Positions 9,077 through 19,689 are shown, counted from the stretch's first letter. The stretch is DNA of 64,000 nucleotides from Spirosoma foliorum (GCF_014117325.1 NZ_CP059732.1:1922001-1986000); one strand, 5' to 3'. Made by a program: numbers and translations. The notes: generated by a model not told the origin, from the letters alone.

Positions 9077-12000
9077 ATGAGACAATATTACAATCGGGGT
9101 TGGACGTATTGTTCGATCATTCTAACGATAGCTATACTGCTTTTTAATTGTTCCAGAGTTGTAGCACAGACTCAAAAAATCACCGGTACTGTCCGGGATG
9201 TGCAGGGGGCTGCGCTTCCAGGTGTTAGTGTGGTTGTCGCCGGTACATCAACCGGTACGATTACCGATGTCGAGGGAAAATTCTCTATTTCGGCAGCGAA
9301 AGGCAATACACTTAACTTTAGCTTTGTTGGTTACCAGCCTTTCAGTGAAAAAATTGCTAACGCTGACGTACTGAATATTCAACTGGTTACTGATGAGACC
9401 AACTTAAGTGAGGTGGTCGTCGTTGGGTATGGCACCCAAACCAAGCGAGAACTGACCGGGGCTATTAGTAATATCAAAGCCGCTGAATTAAAAGACATTC
9501 CTGCCACCAACATCAGCCAGCGGCTTCAGGGAAAACTGGCAGGTGTACAAATTAACCAGAACACTGGCCAGCCGGGAGCCGAATTGAGCATCAGGATACG
9601 GGGAGCCGCTTCTATCAATGCGGGTAATAACCCCCTGATTGTTGTTGATGGCTTTCCAACAACGAGTGGATTGAACGTAATAAACCCAGATGCCATCGAA
9701 TCCATTACGGTATTAAAAGATGCGGCAGCGGCCTCGCTTTACGGGTCGCGGGCGGCCAATGGGGTTATTTTAGTGACAACTAAGCAGGCGAAGAATGGAC
9801 AACGGAATGTTCAGTTCAGCAGCTTTGTGGGGGTACAGTCCGTTTCAGACCGCGGGAAACCCGATTTGATGAACGCTCCGGAATTTGCCCAGTTCAAGAA
9901 GGAATATTACGAGGATGCCGCTCTGTATGAGGGCTATAAGGGCGGGGTTCCTCAGCAGTACCAGAATCCTTCCCAATACAGTCCAAACGACGGCACAAAC
10001 TGGTTTAATGTTTTGCTGCGAACAGCAGCTATCCAGGATTATAATCTTTCCATTTCTACCGACGCCAAAACCGTTCAATCAGTCGTTCATTTAGGCTACA
10101 ATAAGCAGGACGGCGTCATGCTTAATAATTCAGCCAGTCGCTTTACGGTTCGAGCCAATAATATCTTCTCGGTCTCTCCTAAACTCAGACTTGGCATGAA
10201 TCTGGCAGCTACCCACTATGTTACCAATATAACCCCTGGTTTGGGCGAAGGACGTAACATCATTCAGGTAGCTTATTTGTCCGATCCGACCTTGAAGTAT
10301 AAAAATGATGACGGGACTTATCCAATTGGGTTTGCACCACCGGGCATGTTCTCGACGCCTAATTATTATCAGGTATTGATGCAAACGGTGAATCCAGCTA
10401 AGTACATGGTCCTCATCGGTAATGCGTATGTTGATTATCAGATACTCAAAGGGCTGAATGTTAAATCCAGTATCAACATTAATACCAGCAATGATATTAA
10501 CCGGCTGTTCCAACCCTCCACAATTTTAGGCGGGCCAACACCGGCAGCGTCGGCCAGTGGTAGTTACAATACCGCAAATTATTTATCCTGGTTGTCCGAA
10601 AATACGCTGACCTACAACCGATCCTTCGGCAATCATAATCTGGAAGCACTGCTTGGCTATACGACCCAGAAGGTTAAAATGGAGAATAGCAACATCAACG
10701 GCAGTCAATTCCCGGATAACAGCGTTCAATGGTTAAACGTAGCTGCCAATCGAATCGGTAACGTTGGCGCCAGTGACTATTCGTTGATTAGCTATCTGGG
10801 ACGGCTGAACTACAACTACAAAGGAAACTACCTGCTTTCACTGGCTTTCCGTAGCGATGGTTCGTCAAGGTTTGGGTCTAATAAACGATTCGGAACATTC
10901 CCTTCAGCTTCGTTTGGCTGGGTGGTTTCCGATGAGAAGTTCATGAATCGCTACAAATCCATTAATTTTCTTAAGGTAAGAGCGAGTTACGGTCAAGTTG
11001 GCAATAACAACATTGGTAATTACACGTACCTGGCCGGCGTTAACCCATCGAACTATGTGTTTAATAACGCGTTAGCGTCTGGACGCGTCCTGTCGGGTAT
11101 TGGCAATTCCAATTTAACCTGGGAAACGACTACGGGCTTTGACGCTGGTTTAGATCTTTCGCTGTTAAACAATCGTATTAATTTCACTTACGATTATTAT
11201 TACAAGAAAACAGACGGTCTTCTGTATGCCATCGACATTCCCGTACAGTCGGGTTACTCAGCCGTTTCATCAAACATTGGCCGGTTTGACTTCTGGGGTC
11301 ATGAGTTTGCCATTGACACGCGAAACATAGAAGGGAAGTTTAACTGGAGCACCAGTTTCAATATTTCCTTTAACCGTAACCTGGTTCGTAAACTCGGTAC
11401 CAACAATGCGCCTATTGGCGGCTATCAGGAGTATTGGGATGACAACCGTACAGCGGTGGGTCACCCGATCGGCCTCTTTTACGGCTACGTTAATACGGGT
11501 GTATATATGACTCAGCAGGAATTTGACAGCCAGCCGCATGGCGCTACGTCGATGATAGGTACCGCCCGTTTTGCGGACATCAATGGAGATGGAAAAATCG
11601 ACATCAATGACCGGACGTACATTGGCAATCCAAATCCCGACTTTGTCTACGGAATGACCAATACGCTGAGTTACAAGAAGCTCGACCTATCCATTGTTAT
11701 CGCCGGAACCGTTGGAAATGATATTGCCGATGACGCATTTCAGTCAACCGAAAACATAGATGGTGTATTTAACGTGCGCAAGGGCGTGGCCCGACGGTGG
11801 CGTTCGCCCGAAAATCCAGGAGACGGCATTTATCCCAGAACCCGGGCAGGCACGACGGCCGATTTCCGAAATTTTTCAACCCGTCAGGTTTTCAGCGGAA
11901 CGTATCTGGCCGTTAAGAACATTACGCTTGGGTATCTGATCCCAATCGGCAACAACAAGACCATTAAAAGCTTCCGGGCATATTTCAGCACACAGAACCC

Positions 12001-12136
12001 GGTACTGTTTACCAAGTATCCGGGCATGAACCCCGAAGTTGGTCTGGCCGGTTTAAACGGCCTCAATCAGGGTCGTGACTTTACCGCCTTCCCTATTGCC
12101 AGAGTGTACACCCTTGGCGTTAACGTTAACTTCTGA
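9077..12136 (+). CDS. SusC/RagA family TonB-linked outer-membrane transporter
   Basis: A 1019-residue outer-membrane protein: signal peptide (IILTIAILLFNCSRVVAQ), a carboxypeptidase-regulatory-like domain (TGTVRDVQGAALPGVSVVVAG), a TonB-box-containing region (SEVVVVGYGT), a plug domain with the IRGAASINAGNNPLIVVDGFP segment, then the beta barrel to a terminal aromatic residue (LGVNVNF). It lacks the extra STN domain seen in the 31-34.6 kb SusC, so it is not the sigma/anti-sigma type. I start it at ATG 9077, since the upstream in-frame codon at 9056 adds nothing signal-like. With the SusD gene 18 bp downstream it forms the glycan import pair that delivers oligosaccharides to the periplasm in a TonB-dependent manner. 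Confidence 0.92.
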   Translation: MRQYYNRGWTYCSIILTIAILLFNCSRVVAQTQKITGTVRDVQGAALPGVSVVVAGTSTGTITDVEGKFSISAAKGNTLNFSFVGYQPFSEKIANADVLNIQLVTDETNLSEVVVVGYGTQTKRELTGAISNIKAAELKDIPATNISQRLQGKLAGVQINQNTGQPGAELSIRIRGAASINAGNNPLIVVDGFPTTSGLNVINPDAIESITVLKDAAAASLYGSRAANGVILVTTKQAKNGQRNVQFSSFVGVQSVSDRGKPDLMNAPEFAQFKKEYYEDAALYEGYKGGVPQQYQNPSQYSPNDGTNWFNVLLRTAAIQDYNLSISTDAKTVQSVVHLGYNKQDGVMLNNSASRFTVRANNIFSVSPKLRLGMNLAATHYVTNITPGLGEGRNIIQVAYLSDPTLKYKNDDGTYPIGFAPPGMFSTPNYYQVLMQTVNPAKYMVLIGNAYVDYQILKGLNVKSSININTSNDINRLFQPSTILGGPTPAASASGSYNTANYLSWLSENTLTYNRSFGNHNLEALLGYTTQKVKMENSNINGSQFPDNSVQWLNVAANRIGNVGASDYSLISYLGRLNYNYKGNYLLSLAFRSDGSSRFGSNKRFGTFPSASFGWVVSDEKFMNRYKSINFLKVRASYGQVGNNNIGNYTYLAGVNPSNYVFNNALASGRVLSGIGNSNLTWETTTGFDAGLDLSLLNNRINFTYDYYYKKTDGLLYAIDIPVQSGYSAVSSNIGRFDFWGHEFAIDTRNIEGKFNWSTSFNISFNRNLVRKLGTNNAPIGGYQEYWDDNRTAVGHPIGLFYGYVNTGVYMTQQEFDSQPHGATSMIGTARFADINGDGKIDINDRTYIGNPNPDFVYGMTNTLSYKKLDLSIVIAGTVGNDIADDAFQSTENIDGVFNVRKGVARRWRSPENPGDGIYPRTRAGTTADFRNFSTRQVFSGTYLAVKNITLGYLIPIGNNKTIKSFRAYFSTQNPVLFTKYPGMNPEVGLAGLNGLNQGRDFTAFPIARVYTLGVNVNF

Positions 12137-12154
12137 CCTGACTTTCCGACGATC

Positions 12155-13699
12155 ATGAAAAAAATAATCTTTATTGGGGTTGTAGCCCTCTTACTGACAG
12201 GCTGTAAAGAAAGTTTTCTGGACCTCACGCCACCAACTAATTTAAGTTCGGCTACCTTCTTTCAAACGGAGGATCAGTTCAGACAGGCAGTTAACGCAGC
12301 GTATACACCCTTACGTGAATTGACTAATGTGGGCGTATATGATGATGAAATGCGCTCAGATAATACCTTCTTTACCATCTATCAGGCAAACCGTGGTCTG
12401 GAAAAATCAAGGGAAGCGTTTCCGCAGTTTGCCATCGATGCGACCGTTTCCAGTATTCCAAATGCGCCCGGTAGTCGATGGAACGCCAGTTATCGGGGTA
12501 TTGCTTATGTCAACACAATCATTGACCGGCTGGCCGCCAATACCAGTTTGTCTACTGACGTGAAGAATTCAATTCTGGGAGAAGCCTATTTTTTACGAGC
12601 CTATTATTATTTCGGCCTGGTAACTCATTTTGGTGGAGTTCCTCTTCAATTGAAAGAAGTGGCGAATCCGGAAGAGTCATTTCAAGCCCGGAACACACCT
12701 GCTGAAGTATATGCCCAGATCAAAACGGACGTAAAAAGTGCCATCGACTTGCTTCCTACGGTCACTACTTTCCCGCAAAGCGGACGGGCAACGAAAGGAG
12801 CGGCTAAAATGCTGCTGGCTTACGCGCTGATGTCGGGTGAAAGCCGGGATTATGCCGCTGCCGAAAAAGAACTGGTTGACATTACCAAAATGAATTACGC
12901 GCTGCTGGCCGATTATGCGAAAGTATTTGACCCGGCCAATAAAAATCACCAGGAGTCTATCTTTGATGTGCAGTATATGGCGGATCGGGTGAGTGGACAG
13001 CAAAGCGATTTTGCCTGGCAGTTCATGCCTAAAATGACGAATCCCACATTTCTGATGGGTTTTGATGGCGGACGGATGAACATCTTCAGCGGCTGGAATG
13101 TACCGACGGATGAAATGGTGGCTTCCTATGAGAAGGGAGATGTAAGACTACCCGCTTCGATTGCCGTTGTTGAAGGCGTCATTAGTGGTGTGGAAGATTT
13201 TACGGCTGACTTTATTGGTTCTCCTGTCAATTACACACCGAAAGCGGGAAAAACTTACCGGTACATGATTCGTAAATACTTTCACCCGCCTTACGACATC
13301 GCCTTTAATACGCCTGATAATTTTCCCGTTTACCGCTATTCAGGAGTGTTACTGCTGCTTGCTGAGTGCCTGGTACAGCAAAATAAAGCTGGCGCTGCTT
13401 TGCCCTACCTGAACCAGGTTCGCCGTAGAGCGGGTTTGCCTGAAGCAACGACTGCTACACTGGATATAGTTTCGAATGAAATGCGGCACGAACTCGCGTT
13501 CGAAAATCACCGCTGGCAGGACCTGATCCGGATTGGCAAAGCCATTGAAGTCGCAACGGCCAAAGGGAACCAGCTGAAGGCTCAATACGGCTGGATTCTT
13601 CCATCTGCTTTCAACGTCACTCCGCAAAAGCTGCTGGACCCAATCCCATTCCGGGAGGTGCAGATAAACTCAAAACTGGTACAGAACCCAGGTTATTAG
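12155..13699 (+). CDS. SusD/RagB family surface glycan-binding lipoprotein
   Basis: A 514-residue lipoprotein: the signal VALLLTGC ends in a lipobox Cys at residue ~17, followed by the SusD start KESFLDLTPP. The TPR-rich core has ILGEAYFLRAYYYFGLVTHFGGVPL (residues ~130-155), typical of SusD, and the C-terminal RagB region ends in RELAFENHRWQDL-like and PIPFREVQINSKLVQNPGY-like segments characteristic of the family. It lies 18 bp after susC in the same operon and would act as the lid of the transporter at the cell surface. The stop is TAG. The glycan it binds is not readable; the downstream rhamnosidase suggests a rhamnose-containing one. Confidence 0.92.
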   Translation: MKKIIFIGVVALLLTGCKESFLDLTPPTNLSSATFFQTEDQFRQAVNAAYTPLRELTNVGVYDDEMRSDNTFFTIYQANRGLEKSREAFPQFAIDATVSSIPNAPGSRWNASYRGIAYVNTIIDRLAANTSLSTDVKNSILGEAYFLRAYYYFGLVTHFGGVPLQLKEVANPEESFQARNTPAEVYAQIKTDVKSAIDLLPTVTTFPQSGRATKGAAKMLLAYALMSGESRDYAAAEKELVDITKMNYALLADYAKVFDPANKNHQESIFDVQYMADRVSGQQSDFAWQFMPKMTNPTFLMGFDGGRMNIFSGWNVPTDEMVASYEKGDVRLPASIAVVEGVISGVEDFTADFIGSPVNYTPKAGKTYRYMIRKYFHPPYDIAFNTPDNFPVYRYSGVLLLLAECLVQQNKAGAALPYLNQVRRRAGLPEATTATLDIVSNEMRHELAFENHRWQDLIRIGKAIEVATAKGNQLKAQYGWILPSAFNVTPQKLLDPIPFREVQINSKLVQNPGY

Positions 13700-13819
13700 G
13701 TCGTTGGCGTAAAAAAGGAAGAAATTAACTGTCTATAAATCCAGACCAAGGCTCAGGCTGGATCAGATGGACAAATTAGGATAGTAAATCAGGTCAAATC
13801 AGAGAGCGTTGACATATAC

Positions 13820-16270
13820 ATGGAAAGGATACTGCGCAAAAAAGTAAACGCCATTTTCGCTAATCAGTTACTGGTGTTTACCTTTTGCTTATGGAGTCTG
13901 ACAGGGAAGGGGCAGATAAAAGAGCCGTATCTGCCCTTACATGATGGTGCATTTAAGGCGGTGCGGGTAAAAAATTCTCCCGACCCTATTATCAATTACC
14001 ATTGGAACAACCCAAAGTCAGACGACAGTTTACAGATTTATCCGCTGCTTCCACGCCAGCACATTGCCCGTCCCTCACGCGCTTTTCGAATTGAGAAATC
14101 AGCTATGACAATTCTGGGAACGGGAGACGTGCAATTCGATTTTGGTCAGGTAAATGCGGGATGGCTGGAATTTGATTCAGACGATCTGCAAGGTGAGGTT
14201 TTGTTAAGCATTAGTGAGTATAACGAACCGGCGGTCCTGAACGCGGGTGCTCAGCATCCGGTAAAAACGCTTAAACCCGTACGATATGGTAATACGTACC
14301 GGCTCGAACTGAATCATCAACTGTATGAAGGGGTTCGGTTTGCGTGGTTGCATGTTAAAACGTTCAACAAACCATGGAAGCTGACTAATTTCCGATTGAT
14401 CTGCCAGACCAAGCCCGTTAATTACCTCGGAAGCTTCTCCTGCAATAATACACTGCTCAATCGAATCTGGTATACGGGGGCTTATACGGTGAAGCTCAAT
14501 CTGCTACAGGATTATCTGGGGGCTATCCTGATGGAACGTAGCGACCGGCATTCCTGGACGGGCGATGCCTACCCGTCACAGGCCGCTTCACTAGTGGCTT
14601 TTGGTAATTTCGATTTTGTCAGGAAAAACATTGCCTTCACCTCTTCGCAGGATAATGGAATTCCAGCTTATTCGATGTATTGGGTATTGGGATTACTGGA
14701 TTACTTCACGTATACCGGTGACACCACCTTTTTCAAAAACTACCTCGACAACGCTACAAAGCGGCTGGATAAAGCCTTTCAGCAGTTTGATACCTTACCT
14801 AACCTGAGCTTTATGGGGTGGGATGAGCGACTGGGCGCGGGATTTGAGCGACCGAATATCGCTGAAAGTCAACGGGCTTACCGCTGGTTATGCATTAACG
14901 CATGGTCTAAATTTTCTCAGAATGTGCTAACACTTGGCGACACAGCCCTTGCCGCTAAATACAGCCGGTATGCCGCTGCCAAAAAACAGCAGCTTGTGGC
15001 TAATCAATTCGCGAATTATGGCGTACACGCGCTGGCTGAAGTCTTCAATGCCGGACTGGATCAATCAGCGAGTATTCAGGAACTGGCAAAAAAATGGTTT
15101 CATGATCGGAATGGCCGCCTTTCTTATTCGCCCTTCAATCAGTATTTCATTCTGCAGGGAATGGCCCATGCTGGCTACAAAAATGAAGCGATCACAACCA
15201 TAATAGATCAATGGGGGGGGCAGGTCAGGTATGGCGGCACTACGTTCTTTGAGGTGTTTCGGCCATCCTGGAACGAGGTATTAGCCCCGAACAGTGCTCC
15301 GATTAACAACCAGTGCGGCTATACCAGCTTAACTCATCCCTGGGGGGCAGGCGTATCAAGATGGCTATCCGATGAAATTCTGGGGATACGGCCTGTTTCT
15401 GTTGGCTTTAAAACGTTCAGCATCATTCCCTTTTTGACGAAATCGATTTTCAGCGTGAAAGGGTCGGTGCCCACGCCGTGGGGGATAATAATGGCGTCGT
15501 TTAATTCAGTCACTGGTGACTGCGAGGTACGTATTCCTGCCGGCACAACAGCGGCCAGGCTGGGTCTTCCCAAGAACGGTAAGTATATCAACCGTATAAC
15601 GGTCAATAACCAGATGGTTAGGCTCGCGGCCGAAGATGAACAGTACGCTTATCTTCAAAACCTTTCTACAGGCAGCTATGTCATCAAGGTAAGCTATGGA
15701 AAAGCCTTACCATCCGTAAACACCCAAACAGATAAATGGCAGTACGCTGTAACCGATTTTACTGTCGACTCAATCACTGGTGGGAACTGGAAAAATAGAT
15801 ATGGGAAAGATGGTTATTTTTTTGCGGGGAGTAGAAGCGAAGACAACACACTGAAAAAGCCAGCGTACGTCGATTCGGTGCGGGTAATCAGAGCGATCAA
15901 TCAGTCATGGGAAAATAGAACTACTGACCCTCGCGCTTTGCAACAAGACGAAACCAAGGCAAGAGGGGCCAGTGCCTTCATTACCCAAGACCCTAAAGCC
16001 ACCCTCCAGACCTTCACTCTGGATATTTTTAAACACACCCGCGAACCCTACTACCTGACGCTTTATTTTCTGGACTGGGACCGCAAAGGCAGGCGCTCGG
16101 CTATTGAATTGTTCGACGCTGAAACGCTCGAACTGCTAGCCCCGGTTCAGGTGATCGACAACTACGGAAACGGTAAATACCTGCGATTTAAAGTGGATCG
16201 TTCCGTGCGTGTGCGGGTGAATCATGTACGAGGACCGAACGCAGCATTAGCTGGCCTCTTTTTTAACTAA
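13820..16270 (+). CDS. Secreted GH78-like alpha-L-rhamnosidase
   Basis: An 816-residue protein with an N-terminal hydrophobic segment (NQLLVFTFCLWSLTGKGQ). Order of modules: beta-sandwich domains (~40-190), an (alpha/alpha)6 catalytic barrel (~200-540) and C-terminal beta sandwich (GIRPVSVGFKTFSIIPFL, ~545-640), followed by an extra ~170-residue C-terminal module. In the barrel, the segment MERSDRHSWTGDA (about residue 238) corresponds to the GH78 acidic motif usually reading CPxRERxGWxGDA, and FEVFRPSWNE with TSLTHPWGAG supply further family residues. It would remove terminal alpha-L-rhamnose. Bases 15213-15220 form a run of eight G inside the barrel, in frame here. It lies 120 bp after susD. 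Confidence 0.82.
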   Translation: MERILRKKVNAIFANQLLVFTFCLWSLTGKGQIKEPYLPLHDGAFKAVRVKNSPDPIINYHWNNPKSDDSLQIYPLLPRQHIARPSRAFRIEKSAMTILGTGDVQFDFGQVNAGWLEFDSDDLQGEVLLSISEYNEPAVLNAGAQHPVKTLKPVRYGNTYRLELNHQLYEGVRFAWLHVKTFNKPWKLTNFRLICQTKPVNYLGSFSCNNTLLNRIWYTGAYTVKLNLLQDYLGAILMERSDRHSWTGDAYPSQAASLVAFGNFDFVRKNIAFTSSQDNGIPAYSMYWVLGLLDYFTYTGDTTFFKNYLDNATKRLDKAFQQFDTLPNLSFMGWDERLGAGFERPNIAESQRAYRWLCINAWSKFSQNVLTLGDTALAAKYSRYAAAKKQQLVANQFANYGVHALAEVFNAGLDQSASIQELAKKWFHDRNGRLSYSPFNQYFILQGMAHAGYKNEAITTIIDQWGGQVRYGGTTFFEVFRPSWNEVLAPNSAPINNQCGYTSLTHPWGAGVSRWLSDEILGIRPVSVGFKTFSIIPFLTKSIFSVKGSVPTPWGIIMASFNSVTGDCEVRIPAGTTAARLGLPKNGKYINRITVNNQMVRLAAEDEQYAYLQNLSTGSYVIKVSYGKALPSVNTQTDKWQYAVTDFTVDSITGGNWKNRYGKDGYFFAGSRSEDNTLKKPAYVDSVRVIRAINQSWENRTTDPRALQQDETKARGASAFITQDPKATLQTFTLDIFKHTREPYYLTLYFLDWDRKGRRSAIELFDAETLELLAPVQVIDNYGNGKYLRFKVDRSVRVRVNHVRGPNAALAGLFFN

Positions 16271-16329
16271 TTAAGAAAAATCAGTCCTTCTAAAAAACGA
16301 TAGAATTCATATAAACAAATGGCATTACT

Positions 16330-17142
16330 ATGAAAACAGAAATTACTCCCCAAGAGGTTGCCCGCTACCAACAGGATGGGTTTATTGTCATTGATGATTT
16401 TCTGTCTCCACAGGAATTAGACGAATGGCGCAATGCGTTGGATGAAGCCTTAGCGAACCGGAAAGGGAATAAATTGCCGGATCGGAAGGAGGTCTACGGC
16501 AAGGGTGATGATGCCGATAAATCCTATTACGACAACGTATTTGATCAGTTGCTTAACCTCTGGCAGGACAATCCGGGCATCAGAAAACTCATGCTCGATG
16601 AGCGCATCGGAAAAATGGCAGCCCAACTGGCTGGTGTAGAGGGAATACGGATCTGGCACGATCAGGCGCTTATCAAAAAACCGTGGGCAAATCCAACATC
16701 CTGGCATCTGGATACCCCGTACTGGTCGTTCACGGACCGGAGGGCGTTATCAATTTGGGTAGCGCTGGATGACGCCACGTTGGAAAATGGTTGCCTGTTT
16801 TTTATTCCAGGGTCGCACCAGCAAACCACCTTCGAAAATCCTGGTATCGGCAAGAATATGGGGGCTATTTTTACAACGTACCCACAATTTTATAAAACCA
16901 AATCGGTAGCTGTTCCCATGAAAGCGGGCAGTTGCTCGTTTCACAACGGGCTGACTATCCATGGCGCGCACGCGAATATGACCCCCGGCTACCGACGGGC
17001 AATGACCTGCGCGTATATGCCGGATGGCAATACGTTTAATGGTACCCAGAATATCCTGAGTGACGAAGAAGTAGCTAAATTATCAATCGGCAGTTTATTA
17101 AATAATGATGCGTTAACCCCGTTAATTTATTCCCACTTATAG
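16330..17142 (+). CDS. Phytanoyl-CoA dioxygenase (PhyH) family Fe(II)/2-oxoglutarate oxygenase
   Basis: A 270-residue cytosolic-looking protein without signal peptide. The double-stranded beta-helix iron triad is visible: HLD at residues ~126-128 (SWHLDTPYWS), and a distal His near residue 211 (LTIHGAH), followed by GYRRA, whose Arg fits the 2-oxoglutarate carboxylate site. The segment ENGCLFFIPGSH is also typical of PhyH proteins. These enzymes hydroxylate diverse small molecules. Its position between two glycosidase genes on the same strand suggests it modifies a non-sugar or sugar product of the PUL, for example an aglycone. That is inference; substrate cannot be derived from the sequence. 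The stop is TAG. Confidence 0.8.
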   Translation: MKTEITPQEVARYQQDGFIVIDDFLSPQELDEWRNALDEALANRKGNKLPDRKEVYGKGDDADKSYYDNVFDQLLNLWQDNPGIRKLMLDERIGKMAAQLAGVEGIRIWHDQALIKKPWANPTSWHLDTPYWSFTDRRALSIWVALDDATLENGCLFFIPGSHQQTTFENPGIGKNMGAIFTTYPQFYKTKSVAVPMKAGSCSFHNGLTIHGAHANMTPGYRRAMTCAYMPDGNTFNGTQNILSDEEVAKLSIGSLLNNDALTPLIYSHL

Positions 17143-17196
17143 TCCGTACATATTTTTACCAGTGCAGCGGGCCCCTTCATTCAAAATAAACCGTGT

Positions 17197-19689
17197 ATGT
17201 TTTTAAAACCGTGGTTTCTTATCTGGCTGAGTTTTTTCCAATTGGTGTGGTTGGTCGTGGAGGCTAAAATTCCAGGTATTGACCATAACCGTACGACCAG
17301 TACCATTACGATTACCGTTCCAGACAGGAAACTGTCGATGGTGATTGACTATGCTACCGGCTGTGTTGTGAAAGAACTGAGGATCAATACTGAAAATACG
17401 TTATCGAAAGCGGGGGTTTTTACAGGGATGAAAACTGGAAACAAACAGTACACCTCATCTAAAGTACTGGTCCGGCCTCAAATTCGTGAAGAGTCAACGG
17501 GTCTTACTGTTCAGGGCATAATCTATGGTGATTCGGTAAATAAGGTCACCGAAGACTGGCATTTCCGTTTGCGTGATGACAAAATTATATGGTCAATAAG
17601 TCGCGTATATAGTAGGCCGTTAGAACTTCAGGAGACAGCTTTTCCTCAATGGAATTTTAGTCGTATGGACCAGTGGAAGGGGGGGATACTGGATAATGGA
17701 GGGGTAGTCTGGTGTAAATACTTTAAACAACGCAATGATTCATATGGGGTGCATACGGGTGGTGTTACGTTCTGGAATGATATAACTGGTAACGCGTTCC
17801 GTATTCAGGCCAATTCGAAGAACGCACTCGCTACGAAATACGCTCACAGTCCGCAGGATGAATTCACCTGCACGCATTCGGTAACACCTTCTTACTTACT
17901 ACCGAGGTATGGACTAAGCCGATTTGTTGCCGGTAAAGCAGACATTTTTTCGGACTTTACTACGCAAAATCAGGTAGCGACGGTTCAATTCGAATTGCAG
18001 TATGTAGACTATACGAAAGAATATTCCCGTGGCAGACTTCCCGGTATCGATAGTCTGGCCGTTCGCGAATTGCTCAATACAACAGGACGTTATGGAGTTG
18101 TCGACAATAACATCGTCGGAGGTAATGGCTGGCTGACTAACTGGAAATGCTTACATGAACCTTTTTTTGCCCAGATAGGACTGGCGTTGAATGATCCAAA
18201 TTACACCAGAAATCTAGCCGCTACACTCGATCAGGAACGGGATCAGGCAATGCTGACCAATGGGCGGGTGCTGTCGCGGTGGCATAACGCGCCTGGTGAC
18301 GAAATACCGGGGACCTATAACAAAGAAACAGGTTACTATGAAGCCATGTGGGGCTATACGGTCGACTCGCAGACGGGTTATGTCATTAATACCAGCGAGC
18401 AATTTGCTCAGACGGGTAATCTGGCCTGGCTCCGTTCACACCAAAACAGCTGCGAAAAAGCACTGGATTGGTTGATTCGGCGCGATGCCAACCAGAATGG
18501 CATTTTTGAGATGATGAATACAGGCATTGCCGAGCAGAAGGCCAGTGACTGGATAGATATTGTCTGGGCCAGTTATGAAAATGCGTTCGTCAACGCACAG
18601 ATGTACGAAGCGCTTACACTCTGGGCGGACTGCGAAAAGGTGTTGGGTAATCCTCAGAAGTCTGCTTACTACATAGCTACTGCTGCCCGCTTGAAAAAGG
18701 CGTTCAACCAATCCGTAGAAAAAGGTGGTTTCTGGTCGGAGGCTAACCAGCAGTACGTTTACTGGCGGGATCAGGATGGCTCAGTTCATGGGGATAACCT
18801 GGTCACTCCGGTTAATTTTGCGGCTATCGCCTTTGGCCTCTGTGATAACCCCCAGCGTATCAACCAGATTCTTCAGCAGATAGAGCAGCGTATGACTAAC
18901 GAAAAGCTGTTTCACTGGCCACTTTGCTTTGATTCCTTTAAACGCGAGGAAGTTCAGGGAGGAAACTGGCCGTTTCCTAAATACGAGAATGGCGATATTT
19001 TCCCAACCTGGGGGTACTTGGGAATCCGGGCTTATGCTATATATAATAACCAGACGGCTCTACGCTACATTAACAATTTGCTTACCCAATATCGAAAAGA
19101 TGGGCTTTCCTCTCAGCGATATAGTCGCAAAACCCAACAGGGTCTGGGCGATGATATTCTGGCTGGAATCAGTACGACGGTAACCGCATTGTACCGGGAT
19201 ATTTACGGAATTCGGCCAAAGTGGAACCGGATGGGGCTTGAGCCGCATATGAGCGAACCACTCAATGGTACTGAATTTACCTATACCTTACGAGACACAA
19301 CGTATCAGGTTGGTTTAGGGGCTGATCACTATCGGCTGAGTACCAATGGCTTTTCGGTTACCAGCCACGAGGGGTTTGGCGTTAGCAAAGTAGCCAACAC
19401 ACTATCTTACTTCCACAACAATGAAGATCGTTCGCTACTCCAGATCACTACCCCAGCTACTACGTTTGTGCAGGTTGATATTAAAGCCTGGAAGCCCGAT
19501 TCACGTGCCTGGACAATCAGATCAATGGCTGAACATACCTTTAGAATCACTGATCTGCGTCCGAATGTGCGTTACCGTATCAAAATTAATAACCAGACCA
19601 AGGTCATTAAAGCAAAACCAGGTGGCGAAATAAGCCTGAAACATTATTGCCGAGACACAACGACATTTTATGTGACTAAAGAAGGTTAA
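17197..19689 (+). CDS. Secreted six-hairpin (alpha/alpha)6 glycosidase, GH78/GH94-like architecture
   Basis: An 830-residue protein with a signal peptide (WFLIWLSFFQLVWLVVEA). N-terminal ~280 residues form a beta-rich domain; residues ~300-670 are an alpha-helical barrel with EAMWGYTVDSQTGY, DWIDIVWASYENAF and IFPTWGYLGIRAYAIY, typical of six-hairpin glycosidases; the C-terminal beta sandwich begins near GIRPKWNRMGLEP, as in GH78/GH94-type enzymes. The family cannot be fixed by eye. Given the rhamnosidase two genes earlier, a second exo-acting enzyme on the same glycan is likely. It starts 54 bp after the PhyH gene with ATG 17197 and is followed by a stem-loop. Confidence 0.7.
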   Translation: MFLKPWFLIWLSFFQLVWLVVEAKIPGIDHNRTTSTITITVPDRKLSMVIDYATGCVVKELRINTENTLSKAGVFTGMKTGNKQYTSSKVLVRPQIREESTGLTVQGIIYGDSVNKVTEDWHFRLRDDKIIWSISRVYSRPLELQETAFPQWNFSRMDQWKGGILDNGGVVWCKYFKQRNDSYGVHTGGVTFWNDITGNAFRIQANSKNALATKYAHSPQDEFTCTHSVTPSYLLPRYGLSRFVAGKADIFSDFTTQNQVATVQFELQYVDYTKEYSRGRLPGIDSLAVRELLNTTGRYGVVDNNIVGGNGWLTNWKCLHEPFFAQIGLALNDPNYTRNLAATLDQERDQAMLTNGRVLSRWHNAPGDEIPGTYNKETGYYEAMWGYTVDSQTGYVINTSEQFAQTGNLAWLRSHQNSCEKALDWLIRRDANQNGIFEMMNTGIAEQKASDWIDIVWASYENAFVNAQMYEALTLWADCEKVLGNPQKSAYYIATAARLKKAFNQSVEKGGFWSEANQQYVYWRDQDGSVHGDNLVTPVNFAAIAFGLCDNPQRINQILQQIEQRMTNEKLFHWPLCFDSFKREEVQGGNWPFPKYENGDIFPTWGYLGIRAYAIYNNQTALRYINNLLTQYRKDGLSSQRYSRKTQQGLGDDILAGISTTVTALYRDIYGIRPKWNRMGLEPHMSEPLNGTEFTYTLRDTTYQVGLGADHYRLSTNGFSVTSHEGFGVSKVANTLSYFHNNEDRSLLQITTPATTFVQVDIKAWKPDSRAWTIRSMAEHTFRITDLRPNVRYRIKINNQTKVIKAKPGGEISLKHYCRDTTTFYVTKEG

